From assembly GCA_020160935.1 (NCBI GenBank), contig JAIUPL010000027.1, positions 1 to 64,000 on the forward strand: a DNA stretch of 64,000 nucleotides, given 5' to 3'. This document shows positions 27,678 to 36,198 of this stretch, in pieces. This DNA comes from Bacteroidota bacterium. Its GTDB lineage: Bacteria; Bacteroidota; Bacteroidia; Chitinophagales; Saprospiraceae. A program made the translations under genes and the position numbers. The stretch's first letter is position 1; the number at the start of each line of letters is the position of its first letter. The notes beneath the pieces were generated by a model. The model searched no databases, was not told where the DNA came from, and saw only the letters and a program-made list of their open reading frames with translations.

Positions 27678-28433
27678 TCAGGCTTCCACCGCCAATTCCG
27701 GATAGGCGATAGAAGTGTCTACCAAAATACGGCCACAGTGCTCGCAAGCGATGATTTTTTTGTGCAGGCCGATCTCGAGTTGTACTTGCGGAGGCACATT
27801 GTTGAAGCAACCACCGCAGGAACTGCGCTCTACGGTCACCACTGCCAGGCCGTTGCGATACGTACGGCGGGTTTTGTCGTACGAGTTCAGCAGGCGATCT
27901 TCGATGCCATGGCGAGCCTTGTCGCTCTGGGCGCGCAACTGGCTCTCTTCCTGTTCGGTTTTTTCAATAATACCCTGGAGTTCCACTTTTTTGGCTTCCA
28001 GTTCCTTTTGCTTGGCTTCAAAACGCGACTCGGCGATGTTGAGGCTTTCTTTTTTGGCTTCCAGGCCGGCTTTTGCTTCGCGCACTTTCTTCTCTGACAA
28101 CTGGATATCCAGTTTGGCCAGGTCGATTTCTTTTTGCAGGGCATTGTACTCGCGGTCGTTTTTCACTTCCTCGAGTTGTTTCTGGTATTTCTTGATGTTC
28201 GCATCGGCTTCCTTGGCAGTTACCTGCAGTCGGCCGATTTCCTGTTCGCTCTCTTTGTAAGCGGCTTTCAGTTTTTTGATACGGGTATCCAGTCCGGCTA
28301 CTTCGTCTTCCAGATCGGATACTTCCATGGGGAGTTCGCCTTTCAAAATCTGTATCTCGTCCAGTTGGGAGTCGACTTGCTGTAATTTCCACAGCAATTG
28401 CAGTTTTTCGGCGACGGATGCTTCTACAGACAT
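27678..28433 (-). CDS. Coiled-coil protein with C4 zinc ribbon
   Basis: Protein of 251 aa. Long coiled coils (about 10-170; LQVTAKEADANIKKYQKQLE) precede a C-terminal zinc ribbon with CGGC (about 207) and CEHCG (about 232). This is the C4-type zinc-ribbon family (CT398/CdsZ-like) found next to Nif3-family genes in many bacteria, as here: the Nif3-family gene is 42 bp upstream on the same strand. A nucleic-acid or scaffold role is suspected but unproven. Confidence 0.9.
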   Translation of the reverse strand: MSVEASVAEKLQLLWKLQQVDSQLDEIQILKGELPMEVSDLEDEVAGLDTRIKKLKAAYKESEQEIGRLQVTAKEADANIKKYQKQLEEVKNDREYNALQKEIDLAKLDIQLSEKKVREAKAGLEAKKESLNIAESRFEAKQKELEAKKVELQGIIEKTEQEESQLRAQSDKARHGIEDRLLNSYDKTRRTYRNGLAVVTVERSSCGGCFNNVPPQVQLEIGLHKKIIACEHCGRILVDTSIAYPELAVEA

Positions 28434-28475
28434 ACTGTATTTATGGTGGGTGAATGAAATAAATAGTGATGCATT

Positions 28476-29327
28476 TCACAGATAAAACACCGGGTTGGTG
28501 TTCACTTTTGTGCAATGGAGCGCAAAAGTAGGGAATTTTTCCCGAACAATGTCAAATAAAAGTTCGATCGTAAACTGTTCGCTTTCGTAATGCCCAATGT
28601 CGGCTATCACCAGCCTGTCTTCGGCATCGAAAAACTCGTGGTATTTGAAATCGGCCGTTACAAACGCATCGGCGCCTGTCCTTAGTGCCTCTGACAACAA
28701 AAAACTGCCACTGCCACCACAAACGGCTACTTTTTCAACCGGTTTGTTCCGCAAAGCCGTGTGTCGTACGCAAGACGCCTGCAGTGCGGATTTGACATGG
28801 TGCAGAAAATCAGTTTCGGCCATGGGCTGCGGGAGAAGGCCGATCATTCCGGCGCCTGTAGAGAGTCCTGAGTCCTGAGTCCTGAGTCCTGAGTCGGGTG
28901 CGGACTCAGGACTCAGGACTCGGGACTCAGGACTTCCTTTCCTTGGCGAGAGGATTCTTGTCTCACCAAGTCCCAGTTTCTCCGCAATTTTCGCATTTAC
29001 CCCCTGATAATACACATTGTCGAGGTTGGTATGAATGGCATAGAGGGCTACGTCGTGGCGTATCGCTTGCATCACCGTTCGTTCGACGTAGGAACTTCCG
29101 TTGAAACGTTTGAGTCCGCGAAAAACAATCGGGTGGTGGGCCACTACCAGGTTGCAACCCAGCGCAAGCGCTTCTTCTACGACGGCCTCTGTGGAATCGA
29201 GGCAAAAAAGCACCCCGGTCACTTCCGCCTCCGGATGGCCTACGATGAGCCCGGCATTGTCGTATGATTCCTGCAAATGCGGCGGCGCAACGGCTTCCAG
29301 TACCGCCAGAATATCTTTTATTTTCAT
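28476..29327 (-). CDS. Nif3-family dinuclear-metal protein with repeat-derived linker
   Basis: Nif3/YbgI-family protein of 283 aa. Metal-binding residues are visible: AHHPIVF (H64, H65), NLDN (D103) and GHYESEQF (H246, E250). Relatives in this phylum are about 365 aa and carry an insert domain of roughly 110 aa between the segments equivalent to ILSPRKG (126-131) and GAGMIGLLPQ (158-167); that comparison is from memory. Here only residues 131-156 lie between them, and they are the translation of a GAGTCCT-family hairpin element in frame (SPESRVLSPES, DSGLRTQDSGL). Both halves of the core look intact, so the protein is probably functional in the short YbgI form. It is followed by the zinc-ribbon gene. 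Confidence 0.9.
   Translation of the reverse strand: MKIKDILAVLEAVAPPHLQESYDNAGLIVGHPEAEVTGVLFCLDSTEAVVEEALALGCNLVVAHHPIVFRGLKRFNGSSYVERTVMQAIRHDVALYAIHTNLDNVYYQGVNAKIAEKLGLGETRILSPRKGSPESRVLSPESAPDSGLRTQDSGLSTGAGMIGLLPQPMAETDFLHHVKSALQASCVRHTALRNKPVEKVAVCGGSGSFLLSEALRTGADAFVTADFKYHEFFDAEDRLVIADIGHYESEQFTIELLFDIVREKFPTFALHCTKVNTNPVFYL
28861..28936. repeat. GAGTCCT-family hairpin element inside the Nif3-family CDS
   Basis: Four GAGTCCT units face four inverted units across a short GGGTGCG loop. It carries no GTAGAGTACAC core. About 76 bp contribute roughly 26 codons without a stop. It is the only element in the window lying wholly inside a gene. Confidence 0.95.
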
Positions 29328-29481
29328 TTAAAACGGGTTGTGATGTATATACAAGGACACAATGGGTGCAAATTTCAGCCGCTTTTTGCTTCCTGAACAA
29401 AAGAATTATCATTTCTGTGCCATAAAAATTAGTTTGAGGTTAATATCCTGCAAACACACCTGCATTTCATTGCGACCCATG

Positions 29482-29489
29482 TAACTTTG
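29482..29489 (+). promoter_or_regulatory. -7 box of a candidate tatA promoter
   Basis: TAACTTTG matches the Bacteroidota -7 consensus TAnnTTTG, 84 bp before the tatA start. No convincing -33 TTTG is at the right distance. Confidence 0.4.
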
Positions 29490-29572
29490 CCAGGCCTTAC
29501 CGGTCAAAGGAGGCACTAAAGAAATTGTACGGTTTCTGCCGTATTTTACCATCATTTTAAAAACATACGACC

Positions 29573-29791
29573 ATGACAGCGATGTTTTTGTTCCTTGGCA
29601 ACCTCGGCGCCACCGAACTTACCCTTATTTTTCTTGTAGTTCTTCTCATGTTCGGCGGCAATAAAATTCCCGAACTGATGCGCGGCCTCGGAAAAGGCAT
29701 CCGCGAATTTAACAATGCCAAAAACTCGGTGGAAGACGAAATCCGCCAGGGCATGCGCGATGCGGAAAGAAAGCCGCTGGATGACAAGTAA
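29573..29791 (+). CDS. tatA: Twin-arginine translocase TatA/TatE-type subunit
   Basis: Small Tat-pathway protein of 72 aa that forms the protein-conducting assembly for folded proteins. It has an N-terminal membrane helix (about 9-27), the conserved [20 protein letters not shown] amphipathic segment and an acidic-basic tail. Length fits TatA of this phylum. It is monocistronic: a candidate promoter precedes it and a terminator follows. TatC is not in the window. Confidence 0.93.
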   Translation: MTAMFLFLGNLGATELTLIFLVVLLMFGGNKIPELMRGLGKGIREFNNAKNSVEDEIRQGMRDAERKPLDDK

Positions 29792-29811
29792 GAATCTCCG
29801 ACATTCCTGCT

Positions 29812-29855
29812 ATCCCGAATTTTTCAACCGCTGAGAAATTCGGGATTTTTTTTTT
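29812..29855 (+). terminator. Rho-independent terminator of tatA
   Basis: ATCCCGAATTT and AAATTCGGGAT form an 11-bp stem with a 12-13-nt loop followed by a run of about ten T, 20 nt after the stop codon. Downstream to 29948 I see only a short open tail (ending KKAHPDIF) that may be a gene remnant. Confidence 0.85.
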
Positions 29856-29948
29856 CGCTGCACAGGGACTGATCCCGGAAAAATACGCGCGCAGGCTGAC
29901 CAAACGCGTCAAAAAAGCCCACCCCGATATTTTTTAAACGAGCCGCTT

Positions 29949-30112
29949 AGAAACTGTTTTAAAACCCCTCGCCGGCCGCAAAGACTTGTCTTTTAAGGCT
30001 ATATTTCATCCATTTTTAAAGGAATAGGCGCCACTATGCCTTCAAAAATGAATTTCATCTATCCTTAAAACTCAAACCTTTTCGCCTCGTCAGGGGTTTT
30101 AAAACAGTTTCT
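29949..30112. repeat. Nested inverted repeat with AGAAACTGTTTTAAAACCCCT ends
   Basis: Ends at 29949-29969 and 30092-30112 are exact 21-bp reverse complements (arm core ACTGTTTTAAAACCCCT). Inside, CATTTTTAAAGG with AATAG and CTATGCCTT with CAAAAATG form a second stem around GCGCC. It ends on the stop codon of the next minus-strand gene. Its arms are not heptad repeats, so I keep it as a separate family. Confidence 0.85.
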
Positions 30113-30918
30113 TACAGGGCCTTCGACAGTACGTACATCAGATACGTTTCGTCCTGGTTGTTCACGCCCAGCCGATTGGCCGTCAGATGCAACAAACTCG
30201 GCAGGGCTTTTTCCAGGTTGGCGCCGAATTCTTTGATTACCAATTGATTGCCGCGGAACCAGCGCGTCCATTCCGGCTGCTTGGGGTCGAATTTCTCTTC
30301 CTTCAGCGAGTCCCACAGGGTATTGAGATTGGCACGGATACTGTCGGCCTGCGGGGTATAATTTTGTTCAAAATTGGCAAGCACATTTTGGGGCAGATCG
30401 GCGTTTTCCCCGTCTGCCGGCTGGAAAAAGAGGGGAACCCACTGCTCGCAGAGTTGGCGGAAATACCATGCTGCTTTTTCGCGTTCGAGCCCGGCAGCGA
30501 AAGCCGTCATGGTGTGCATGCGCAGGGTATCGAACAGGGCATCGCCATAGGTGTACTGCGGCCGCTGCAGGCGGTCGAGTACCACACGGGTGCTGATGTG
30601 AAAATACTCTTCGGCCCAGGTCATGGCTTCCTCGCCGCCAAAACGCGTCACTTCAGGATCGTACGGGATAGCGAGGCACTCGCCGCGGTCGGCAAACCAG
30701 CCTTCCACAGCGGGTTCCAGCGTTTCGCGCAGCCAATCCTGTTCGCCGCGCAGGCGCAGACGGATATGCAAGCCCTTGTCGTCTTCATATCGAATAAAAA
30801 AAGCGCGGGTACCGGATTTGCTCCAGATATACTGTTCGAGGAAAGGCCGCAGTGCGCGTGTCAGAAAAACATCGGCTGTTTCCAGCGGATAAAAATGAAA
30901 GGAGAGCCATTCTTGCAT
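30112..30918 (-). CDS. Stand-alone lantibiotic-dehydratase C-terminal (thiopeptide-type) domain protein
   Basis: Protein of about 268 aa resembling the SpaB_C / thiopeptide-type bacteriocin biosynthesis domain, which in LanB-like dehydratases performs glutamate elimination. Visible features are WLSFHFYPLETADVFL, FFIRYEDDKGLHIRLRLRG, IPYDPEVTRFGGEEAMTWAE and the helical tail. No N-terminal dehydratase domain, precursor peptide or cyclase lies nearby, so its substrate is unknown. I start at MQEWLSFHF (30918); a -7 box directly before it suggests a leaderless transcript. It is divergent from the M1 peptidase. Confidence 0.85.
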   Translation of the reverse strand: MQEWLSFHFYPLETADVFLTRALRPFLEQYIWSKSGTRAFFIRYEDDKGLHIRLRLRGEQDWLRETLEPAVEGWFADRGECLAIPYDPEVTRFGGEEAMTWAEEYFHISTRVVLDRLQRPQYTYGDALFDTLRMHTMTAFAAGLEREKAAWYFRQLCEQWVPLFFQPADGENADLPQNVLANFEQNYTPQADSIRANLNTLWDSLKEEKFDPKQPEWTRWFRGNQLVIKEFGANLEKALPSLLHLTANRLGVNNQDETYLMYVLSKAL

Positions 30919-30922
30919 GCGG

Positions 30923-30930
30923 CAAAGGTA
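30923..30930 (-). promoter_or_regulatory. -7 box for a probably leaderless transcript
   Basis: On the minus strand TACCTTTG matches TAnnTTTG exactly and ends 5 nt before the ATG at 30918, placing the transcription start at or next to the start codon. Confidence 0.5.
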
Positions 30931-30934
30931 CGGG

Positions 30935-30969
30935 TTTGGAGCATGTGCAAACATAGCGACATATCTTTA
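30935..30969 (+). promoter_or_regulatory. Candidate promoter of the M1 peptidase gene
   Basis: TTTG at 30935-30938 and TATCTTTA at 30962-30969 match the Bacteroidota -33 and -7 boxes with about 26 nt between equivalent positions. The start codon follows about 30 nt later. Confidence 0.5.
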
Positions 30970-30998
30970 GCACTCCGAAACAGAATAGTTATACCAAA

Positions 30999-33900
30999 AT
31001 GATGAAATACCCGCTCATTTTTACCCTTTTGCTGGGAGTATGCCTGTTGAAGGCCCAAACCCCCAAGCCCTATTTTCAGCAGGAAGTTAATTACCGCATA
31101 GAAGTGTCGCTCGACGACAAAACGCATACTTTGAGCGGCACTGTGGAAATGGAGTACCTGAACAACGCTCCCGATGCCTTGCAGATGATCTGGATTCACC
31201 TGTGGGGAAATGCTTACAAAAACCGTGAAACGGCATTTTGCAAACAAAAACTGCGCGACGGAAACCGCAATTTTTACTTTGCTGACGACAAAAACCTGGG
31301 TTATTTCAAAAACCTCGATTTTTCGGTGGACGGCCGGAAAGCCGCCTGGAAATATGATCCCGACAATCCCGACATTGCACTTCTTACGCTGGAACAGCCA
31401 CTACAGCCGGGCGGCCGCATCAAAATTTCCACACCGTTTTTGCTGAAAATTCCGGCCTCGTTCTCTCGCCTCGGCCATGCAGGCGCGGCTTACCAAATGA
31501 CGCAATGGTACCCCAAACCCGCCGTGTACGACAACCGCGGCTGGCATGCCATGCCTTACCTCGACATCGGTGAGTTTTACTCCGAATTCGGCAGTTTCGA
31601 TGTCAGCATCACCCTGCCTGCCAATTATGTGGTGGGCGCTACCGGCACGCTTCAAACGCCCTCGGAAGTAGCATTTCTGGAGAGAAAAGTCGAAGAAACA
31701 GCCGAATATTTCAAAAAATTTCCTGGCAAACAAGCCAAGCAGATCGACAGTATTCCCCGTTCCAGCGCCGAATTGAAAACGATCCGGTACACGGCCGAGC
31801 GGGTACACGATTTTGCCTGGTTTGCCGACAAATGTTTTTTGGTTGGGAAAGATCAGGCCACCCTGGCTTCCGGCAAAACGGTCGACTGCTGGGCCATGTT
31901 TCGGCGTTATGAAGCCCCGCTGTGGGAAAAAGGCGCATTTTATGTGCGCAGGGCCGTCGAATACTACTCCGAACGCGTAGGGGAGTACCCCTGGCCACAT
32001 GCCACGGCCGTGCATTCGGCACTGAGCGCCGGAGCAGGTATGGAATATCCGATGATCACAGTAATAGGAGAGAGCGATTCACCCAAAGATCTCGACGAAG
32101 TAATTACGCACGAAGTAGGACACAACTGGTTTTACGGCATTCTGGCCTCCAATGAGCGCGAACATCCGTTCATGGATGAAGGCATGAATTCGTACTACGA
32201 GTACCGCTACATGGAAAAATATTACGGCAAAAACAGCCCTGTTTCGATGCCTGCAGCCTGGATGGAACCCAAACCCAGCCAGGGCTCCATGATCGAACTC
32301 GGACAGTTGATTCTGGCGCGTGAAGACATTGGCACCCCGCCCGACCGGCACTCCAACAACATGTCGCAGGCCGCCTACGGTCTCCAGGTGTACACCAAAA
32401 CCGGCACCACGCTGCACTGGCTCGAACTGTCGGAAGGAACGGAAAAATTTGATCGTGCCCTGCAGACCTATTATCGTGAATGGCAGTTCAGGCACCCTTA
32501 CCCGGAAGATTTGCGCGAAGTGTTTTCAAAAGCGGGCCTCGACGCAGCGTGGTGGTTCCAGTTGATGCAAACGGAAAAAACCGTCGATGTGGCCATTACC
32601 GATATCCACAAAAATGCCGATGGCTGGCAAATAGACGTCGCACAAAAAGGCAGCCTGGCAGCGCCGTTCCCCATTTCCGCTATGAAAGATGGGAAGCCGG
32701 TAGAAACGCGCTGGTTCCGCCCCCGCGAACAGGTAACATTCCCGGCTATCGATGCTGATGAATTTGTGATTGATTATGAGCATGTTATACTCGATCTCAA
32801 CCGGAAAAACAACCAGCGCCGCTGCTCGGGCGTTTTCCCGGGAATAGAACCTGTACAGGTAAAATTGCTCAACCTGATCGAAGAACCTACGCGCAGCAGG
32901 GTAGGCGCTTTGCCCTGGATTGGCTGGAACAACTACGACAAAACGATGCTGGGCCTGATGTTGTACAGCGCCGCGGCGCCTTCCCAGCGTTTTCAGTACA
33001 TCCTGGCGCCGGGTTATGGCATTGCCAGCAAATCGCTGACCGGCCTGGCTGATGTGCGATACAAGTTTTATCCGGGTGGGCCATTCCCGAAAATTACGGT
33101 AGGCGTCAGTGCCAAAACCTTTCATTTCAACCAGAATATCGGGCTGGATTACCGCCTGAAAATGGCGCGTATTGTACCACAAGTTCGTTTCGAACTGCCC
33201 GATAAATCGGTGTCCTTCAGGCACTTCCTGAATTTCCGGGTTCTTTTCCTGGATCGGGAAAACGCACAATTCGACGGCTCCGGTTTTGCCGGAAAAGAAC
33301 ACATCCAAACGACCATTTACGAGACCCGCTACGAGGCGCGCCAAAAACACTCGCCTAATCCCTGGCAGTTAAAAGCAGTCCTAGAAAACAGTTCGAACTA
33401 CAAGAGTATTTTTGGCGAAAAAGCGCCTTATGTACGCGGCACCTTCGAATGGCGGCAGGAGTTTTATTACCAGCGCAGCCGCCGTATTACGGCTCGTTTT
33501 TTTGCCGGCGCATTTCTGGAAAATACCCAGCGCAATCGCTCGGTGGAGGCCAATGCACTGGCGCTCAATCCGCAAGGGTTCAACGACTACAAATTCGATC
33601 AGGTGTTTTTTGCGCGTAATGCGCTGGGCGGCGTTTTTTCCAGACAAATAACGCAAACGGATGGCGGCTTTAAAGGCGCTTTCGGATCGCCCTTCGCTTC
33701 GGTTGTCGGCAATTCCAACAACTACCTGCTGGCGCTCAACCTCAAGGCCGATTTGCCGCAACGCCTGCCCTGGGGCATTCACTTGTGCCCTTACTTCGAC
33801 CTGGGATATTTTGACGATGCCACGGTTATCGGCCAGGATCGGCCGCGCAGCGAACAACTGCTCTGGAGCGGTGGTTTTGTGCTCGAATTTTTCAAAGGCG

Positions 33901-34052
33901 GTTTTGAATTTTACCTGCCGGTAGTGAGTGCGCCGCTTCTGAAAGACCTGTACGCCGAACAACGCGACGGCAATTACCTGCGCAATATTTCCTGGAGTAT
34001 TCGCATTCCAATCAGGGAACCGGGAGAGGCTTGGGATTTCTTTATGAGATAG
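30999..34052 (+). CDS. M1-family zinc metallopeptidase, secreted
   Basis: Large exported peptidase of 1017 aa. A signal peptide (about 1-21, ending LKAQ) is followed by an M1 aminopeptidase-like N-terminal domain, the zinc site HEVGHNW (about 370-376) and the third ligand in MDEGMNSYYEYRY (about 388). The C-terminal 350 residues are beta-rich with many aromatics, as in other Bacteroidota M1 proteins. It probably degrades external peptides. A recognisable promoter precedes it and a GAGTCCT-family hairpin follows the stop. Confidence 0.92.
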   Translation: MMKYPLIFTLLLGVCLLKAQTPKPYFQQEVNYRIEVSLDDKTHTLSGTVEMEYLNNAPDALQMIWIHLWGNAYKNRETAFCKQKLRDGNRNFYFADDKNLGYFKNLDFSVDGRKAAWKYDPDNPDIALLTLEQPLQPGGRIKISTPFLLKIPASFSRLGHAGAAYQMTQWYPKPAVYDNRGWHAMPYLDIGEFYSEFGSFDVSITLPANYVVGATGTLQTPSEVAFLERKVEETAEYFKKFPGKQAKQIDSIPRSSAELKTIRYTAERVHDFAWFADKCFLVGKDQATLASGKTVDCWAMFRRYEAPLWEKGAFYVRRAVEYYSERVGEYPWPHATAVHSALSAGAGMEYPMITVIGESDSPKDLDEVITHEVGHNWFYGILASNEREHPFMDEGMNSYYEYRYMEKYYGKNSPVSMPAAWMEPKPSQGSMIELGQLILAREDIGTPPDRHSNNMSQAAYGLQVYTKTGTTLHWLELSEGTEKFDRALQTYYREWQFRHPYPEDLREVFSKAGLDAAWWFQLMQTEKTVDVAITDIHKNADGWQIDVAQKGSLAAPFPISAMKDGKPVETRWFRPREQVTFPAIDADEFVIDYEHVILDLNRKNNQRRCSGVFPGIEPVQVKLLNLIEEPTRSRVGALPWIGWNNYDKTMLGLMLYSAAAPSQRFQYILAPGYGIASKSLTGLADVRYKFYPGGPFPKITVGVSAKTFHFNQNIGLDYRLKMARIVPQVRFELPDKSVSFRHFLNFRVLFLDRENAQFDGSGFAGKEHIQTTIYETRYEARQKHSPNPWQLKAVLENSSNYKSIFGEKAPYVRGTFEWRQEFYYQRSRRITARFFAGAFLENTQRNRSVEANALALNPQGFNDYKFDQVFFARNALGGVFSRQITQTDGGFKGAFGSPFASVVGNSNNYLLALNLKADLPQRLPWGIHLCPYFDLGYFDDATVIGQDRPRSEQLLWSGGFVLEFFKGGFEFYLPVVSAPLLKDLYAEQRDGNYLRNISWSIRIPIREPGEAWDFFMR

Positions 34053-34059
34053 TGTAAAT

Positions 34060-34196
34060 AAGTCCTGAGTCGTAAGTCCTGAGTCCTGAGTCTGTAGAGT
34101 ACACCTTGATACACTTGGCCTATCAAGATAGGAATGCCAAAAGTATCAAGGTGTACTCTACAGACTCAGGACTCAGGACTTACGACTCAGGACTTA
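34060..34196. repeat. Heptad-armed hairpin element, GAGTCCT family
   Basis: TAAGTCCTGAGTCGTAAGTCC arms enclose GTAGAGTACACC, then TTGATAC, then the loop TTGGCCTATCAAGATAGG followed by AATGCCAA, and the mirror half. The loop is the best link to the GTTGAGR-family core. The right end includes the stop codon of the CBM48 gene. Confidence 0.94.
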
Positions 34197-35162
34197 ATTT
34201 ACAAACAGCACCGAATTATGGTTCCCTTCCAGATCGATCTCTACGCGACGGTTGGCGGGGTCGGTGATCCATTGTCCGTCCACTACAAATTTATACAGGT
34301 GTTTTCCACCCACCAGGGGCAGTTCGGCGCGCCAGCCGGCGTCTGTGCGGCGCATTTTGATGGCAGAAGGGTCCCAGTTATTAAAACTTCCGGATAACAC
34401 GACCTGTTGGGCATTCTGGTGGCCGTCGAGCACAAATTTGACTACTGTGAACACACGCAGCACCGAATTAAAGGTAGCATATTGATTGCGCCTTTTTTCG
34501 TGGTTGGCCGGGTCTTCCATCCAGGTGCCATCGGCGATGAATTTGTATTCGTAGATGCCGGGAGAAAGAGTCAGGTGGATTTCCCAGCCGTCGCCCTGGC
34601 GTTTCATGTGGATAGCCTGTTCATCCCAATTATTGAATGATCCGGTCAGGATGACTGTTTTTGCCTGGGTGTAGCCTTTCAGGACAAATCGTACATTGCC
34701 GGTATCGCTCACAGTAGGGCCGGGGGCATCGGGGTTTTTCAGGTCATAAATATCGAGGATACTTTTTTTGTGCGGGTCTACATCGGGTGCAGCCCAGTAG
34801 GTGCCATTGATGAGAAATTTGAATTCCCAGTTGGGAGCATCCTTGAAATCGCTCAGGTGTTTGCGTACCTGAAAGCGATTGGCGTCGATGCGTTGCATTT
34901 TCCAGCCTTTTTTGGACCATCCATTGAAGTTGCCGCTGATGGCCACCTGTGAAATATCGAGGTCGTCGAAATCGACCATTTGCCCGTTGGAGCGATGCAC
35001 GGCCAGTTCGTATTCGCGACGGTCGAATTCAAACACCACTTCGTCGCCTTCAAAAAAATAGGTTCCAAATGCACTTTTTTCATGTTCCACCTGTGCAAAA
35101 GAGCGGAAACCCGCCAACAGCAGCATGAAAACAGTACTATATTTCAAAAATATTTTGATCAT
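34194..35162 (-). CDS. Exported protein with three glycogen-binding CBM48-like modules
   Basis: Protein of 322 aa with a signal peptide (about 1-23, FRSFAQ). Three AMPK/isoamylase-type carbohydrate-binding modules follow, marked by VAISGNFNGWSKKGWKM (about 71), VILTGSFNNWDEQAIHM (about 169) and VVLSGSFNNWDPSAIKM (about 252), each with a later YEFKF/YKFxxDGxW strand. No catalytic domain is present, so it may bind alpha-glucans at the cell surface or in the periplasm. It shares its spacer with the retropepsin-like gene upstream. Confidence 0.88.
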   Translation of the reverse strand: MIKIFLKYSTVFMLLLAGFRSFAQVEHEKSAFGTYFFEGDEVVFEFDRREYELAVHRSNGQMVDFDDLDISQVAISGNFNGWSKKGWKMQRIDANRFQVRKHLSDFKDAPNWEFKFLINGTYWAAPDVDPHKKSILDIYDLKNPDAPGPTVSDTGNVRFVLKGYTQAKTVILTGSFNNWDEQAIHMKRQGDGWEIHLTLSPGIYEYKFIADGTWMEDPANHEKRRNQYATFNSVLRVFTVVKFVLDGHQNAQQVVLSGSFNNWDPSAIKMRRTDAGWRAELPLVGGKHLYKFVVDGQWITDPANRRVEIDLEGNHNSVLFVN

Positions 35163-35211
35163 GTCGATAATGGTTCAAAGGTATAGCAATTTTGATGGAA
35201 CCGCGCTCCGC

Positions 35212-36183
35212 TCAGGGCCGGGCTTTTCCATAAAACCGGATGCGTTTTTTTTGATAATTGATGCTGACAGGCCGTTGTGACAGGAATTCGTAGCCCAAAA
35301 CACCATCCACATTGGTTTGGTAAGTGGCATTAATTTCACTCATGTCGATCAGCAGTGTTGCCATGGGTTTTATGTGCAGGGTATCGAGTTGCGCATGCTG
35401 CAATACCCCACTGAACACCTCAATGCTTTCTTTGCCCGCACCGTTGAGGTTGACCCTTCGCCTGATCTCGAAATGATTTTTTAGAAAACGGCCGCCGGTA
35501 TTAAAACTCAGCAGGTTTTGCTCTGCGCCTGAATCGAGCGCAAAGACGCGGCCTTTGCCATCGAAATTCATGCGCAGAATAGCGACGTGCCCGACTACCT
35601 GTAAGGGATATTCAACCTTGAGTTGGTATTCCCAGTTGGGCAAGGCTTCTACAGCAACGCCTTTGGCATCGGTGCGTATCAGCACCAGTCGCCGTGCTTC
35701 ATAGTCGAACAGCACTTCATACCCTTCAAAAACATTGTGCCCGACGATGCCCAGCAGGTCTACTTTTTTGCTCCGCTCGATATGCGACATATCGATCCAG
35801 TCGGCAGACACATCCACCACCTGGAGGTTGTCGAGCAGAAAGGTGTCTACTTTCATGGAGCCCATCACCCTGACCTTTCCTGTGACGCCACCGGCAGCAG
35901 AAGAGGCCGTCATTTGGTTGCCTGGTACGCGATAACGCTGATTGAGGAGCAGTTTGCTTGCGCCGGTATCGAAAAAAAAGTTGCCTTCCAGCGTATCCAG
36001 CCTGGCCCGAACGGTAATGAGTGTACCGGTAAGTGTAAATGGAATCCGGATGATGTTGGGGGTTTCCCAGGTCGCCTGTGTCAGGGTCAGTTGGTGTGCG
36101 CCTACCACCGGGGCCGGATAGGCGAATGCGGGAGCGCGCAAGAGAAACAAGGCGCAAAAAAGATGGAAGGGGAGTGTTTTCAT
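35212..36183 (-). CDS. Retropepsin-like aspartyl protease, exported
   Basis: Protein of 323 aa with a signal peptide (about 1-22) and two aspartyl-protease motifs, FFDTGASKLLLN (about 71) and FALDSGAEQNLLS (about 214), as in single-chain two-lobed retropepsin-like enzymes. VGHNVFEGYEVLFDY and GVLGYEFLSQRPVSINY are the usual flap-proximal segments. It is a probable periplasmic protease of unknown target. Confidence 0.88.
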   Translation of the reverse strand: MKTLPFHLFCALFLLRAPAFAYPAPVVGAHQLTLTQATWETPNIIRIPFTLTGTLITVRARLDTLEGNFFFDTGASKLLLNQRYRVPGNQMTASSAAGGVTGKVRVMGSMKVDTFLLDNLQVVDVSADWIDMSHIERSKKVDLLGIVGHNVFEGYEVLFDYEARRLVLIRTDAKGVAVEALPNWEYQLKVEYPLQVVGHVAILRMNFDGKGRVFALDSGAEQNLLSFNTGGRFLKNHFEIRRRVNLNGAGKESIEVFSGVLQHAQLDTLHIKPMATLLIDMSEINATYQTNVDGVLGYEFLSQRPVSINYQKKRIRFYGKARP

Positions 36184-36198
36184 ATCTGGGGCAAAGAT

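Noticed and set aside
29857-29938. Open tail after tatA ending KKAHPDIF
   Set aside because: No start codon in frame and the frame begins inside the terminator; at best a gene remnant that I cannot identify.
30112-34052. RiPP biosynthetic cluster around the SpaB_C-like gene and M1 peptidase
   Set aside because: No precursor peptide, dehydratase N-domain, cyclase or transporter; the peptidase is a generic secreted M1 enzyme transcribed divergently.
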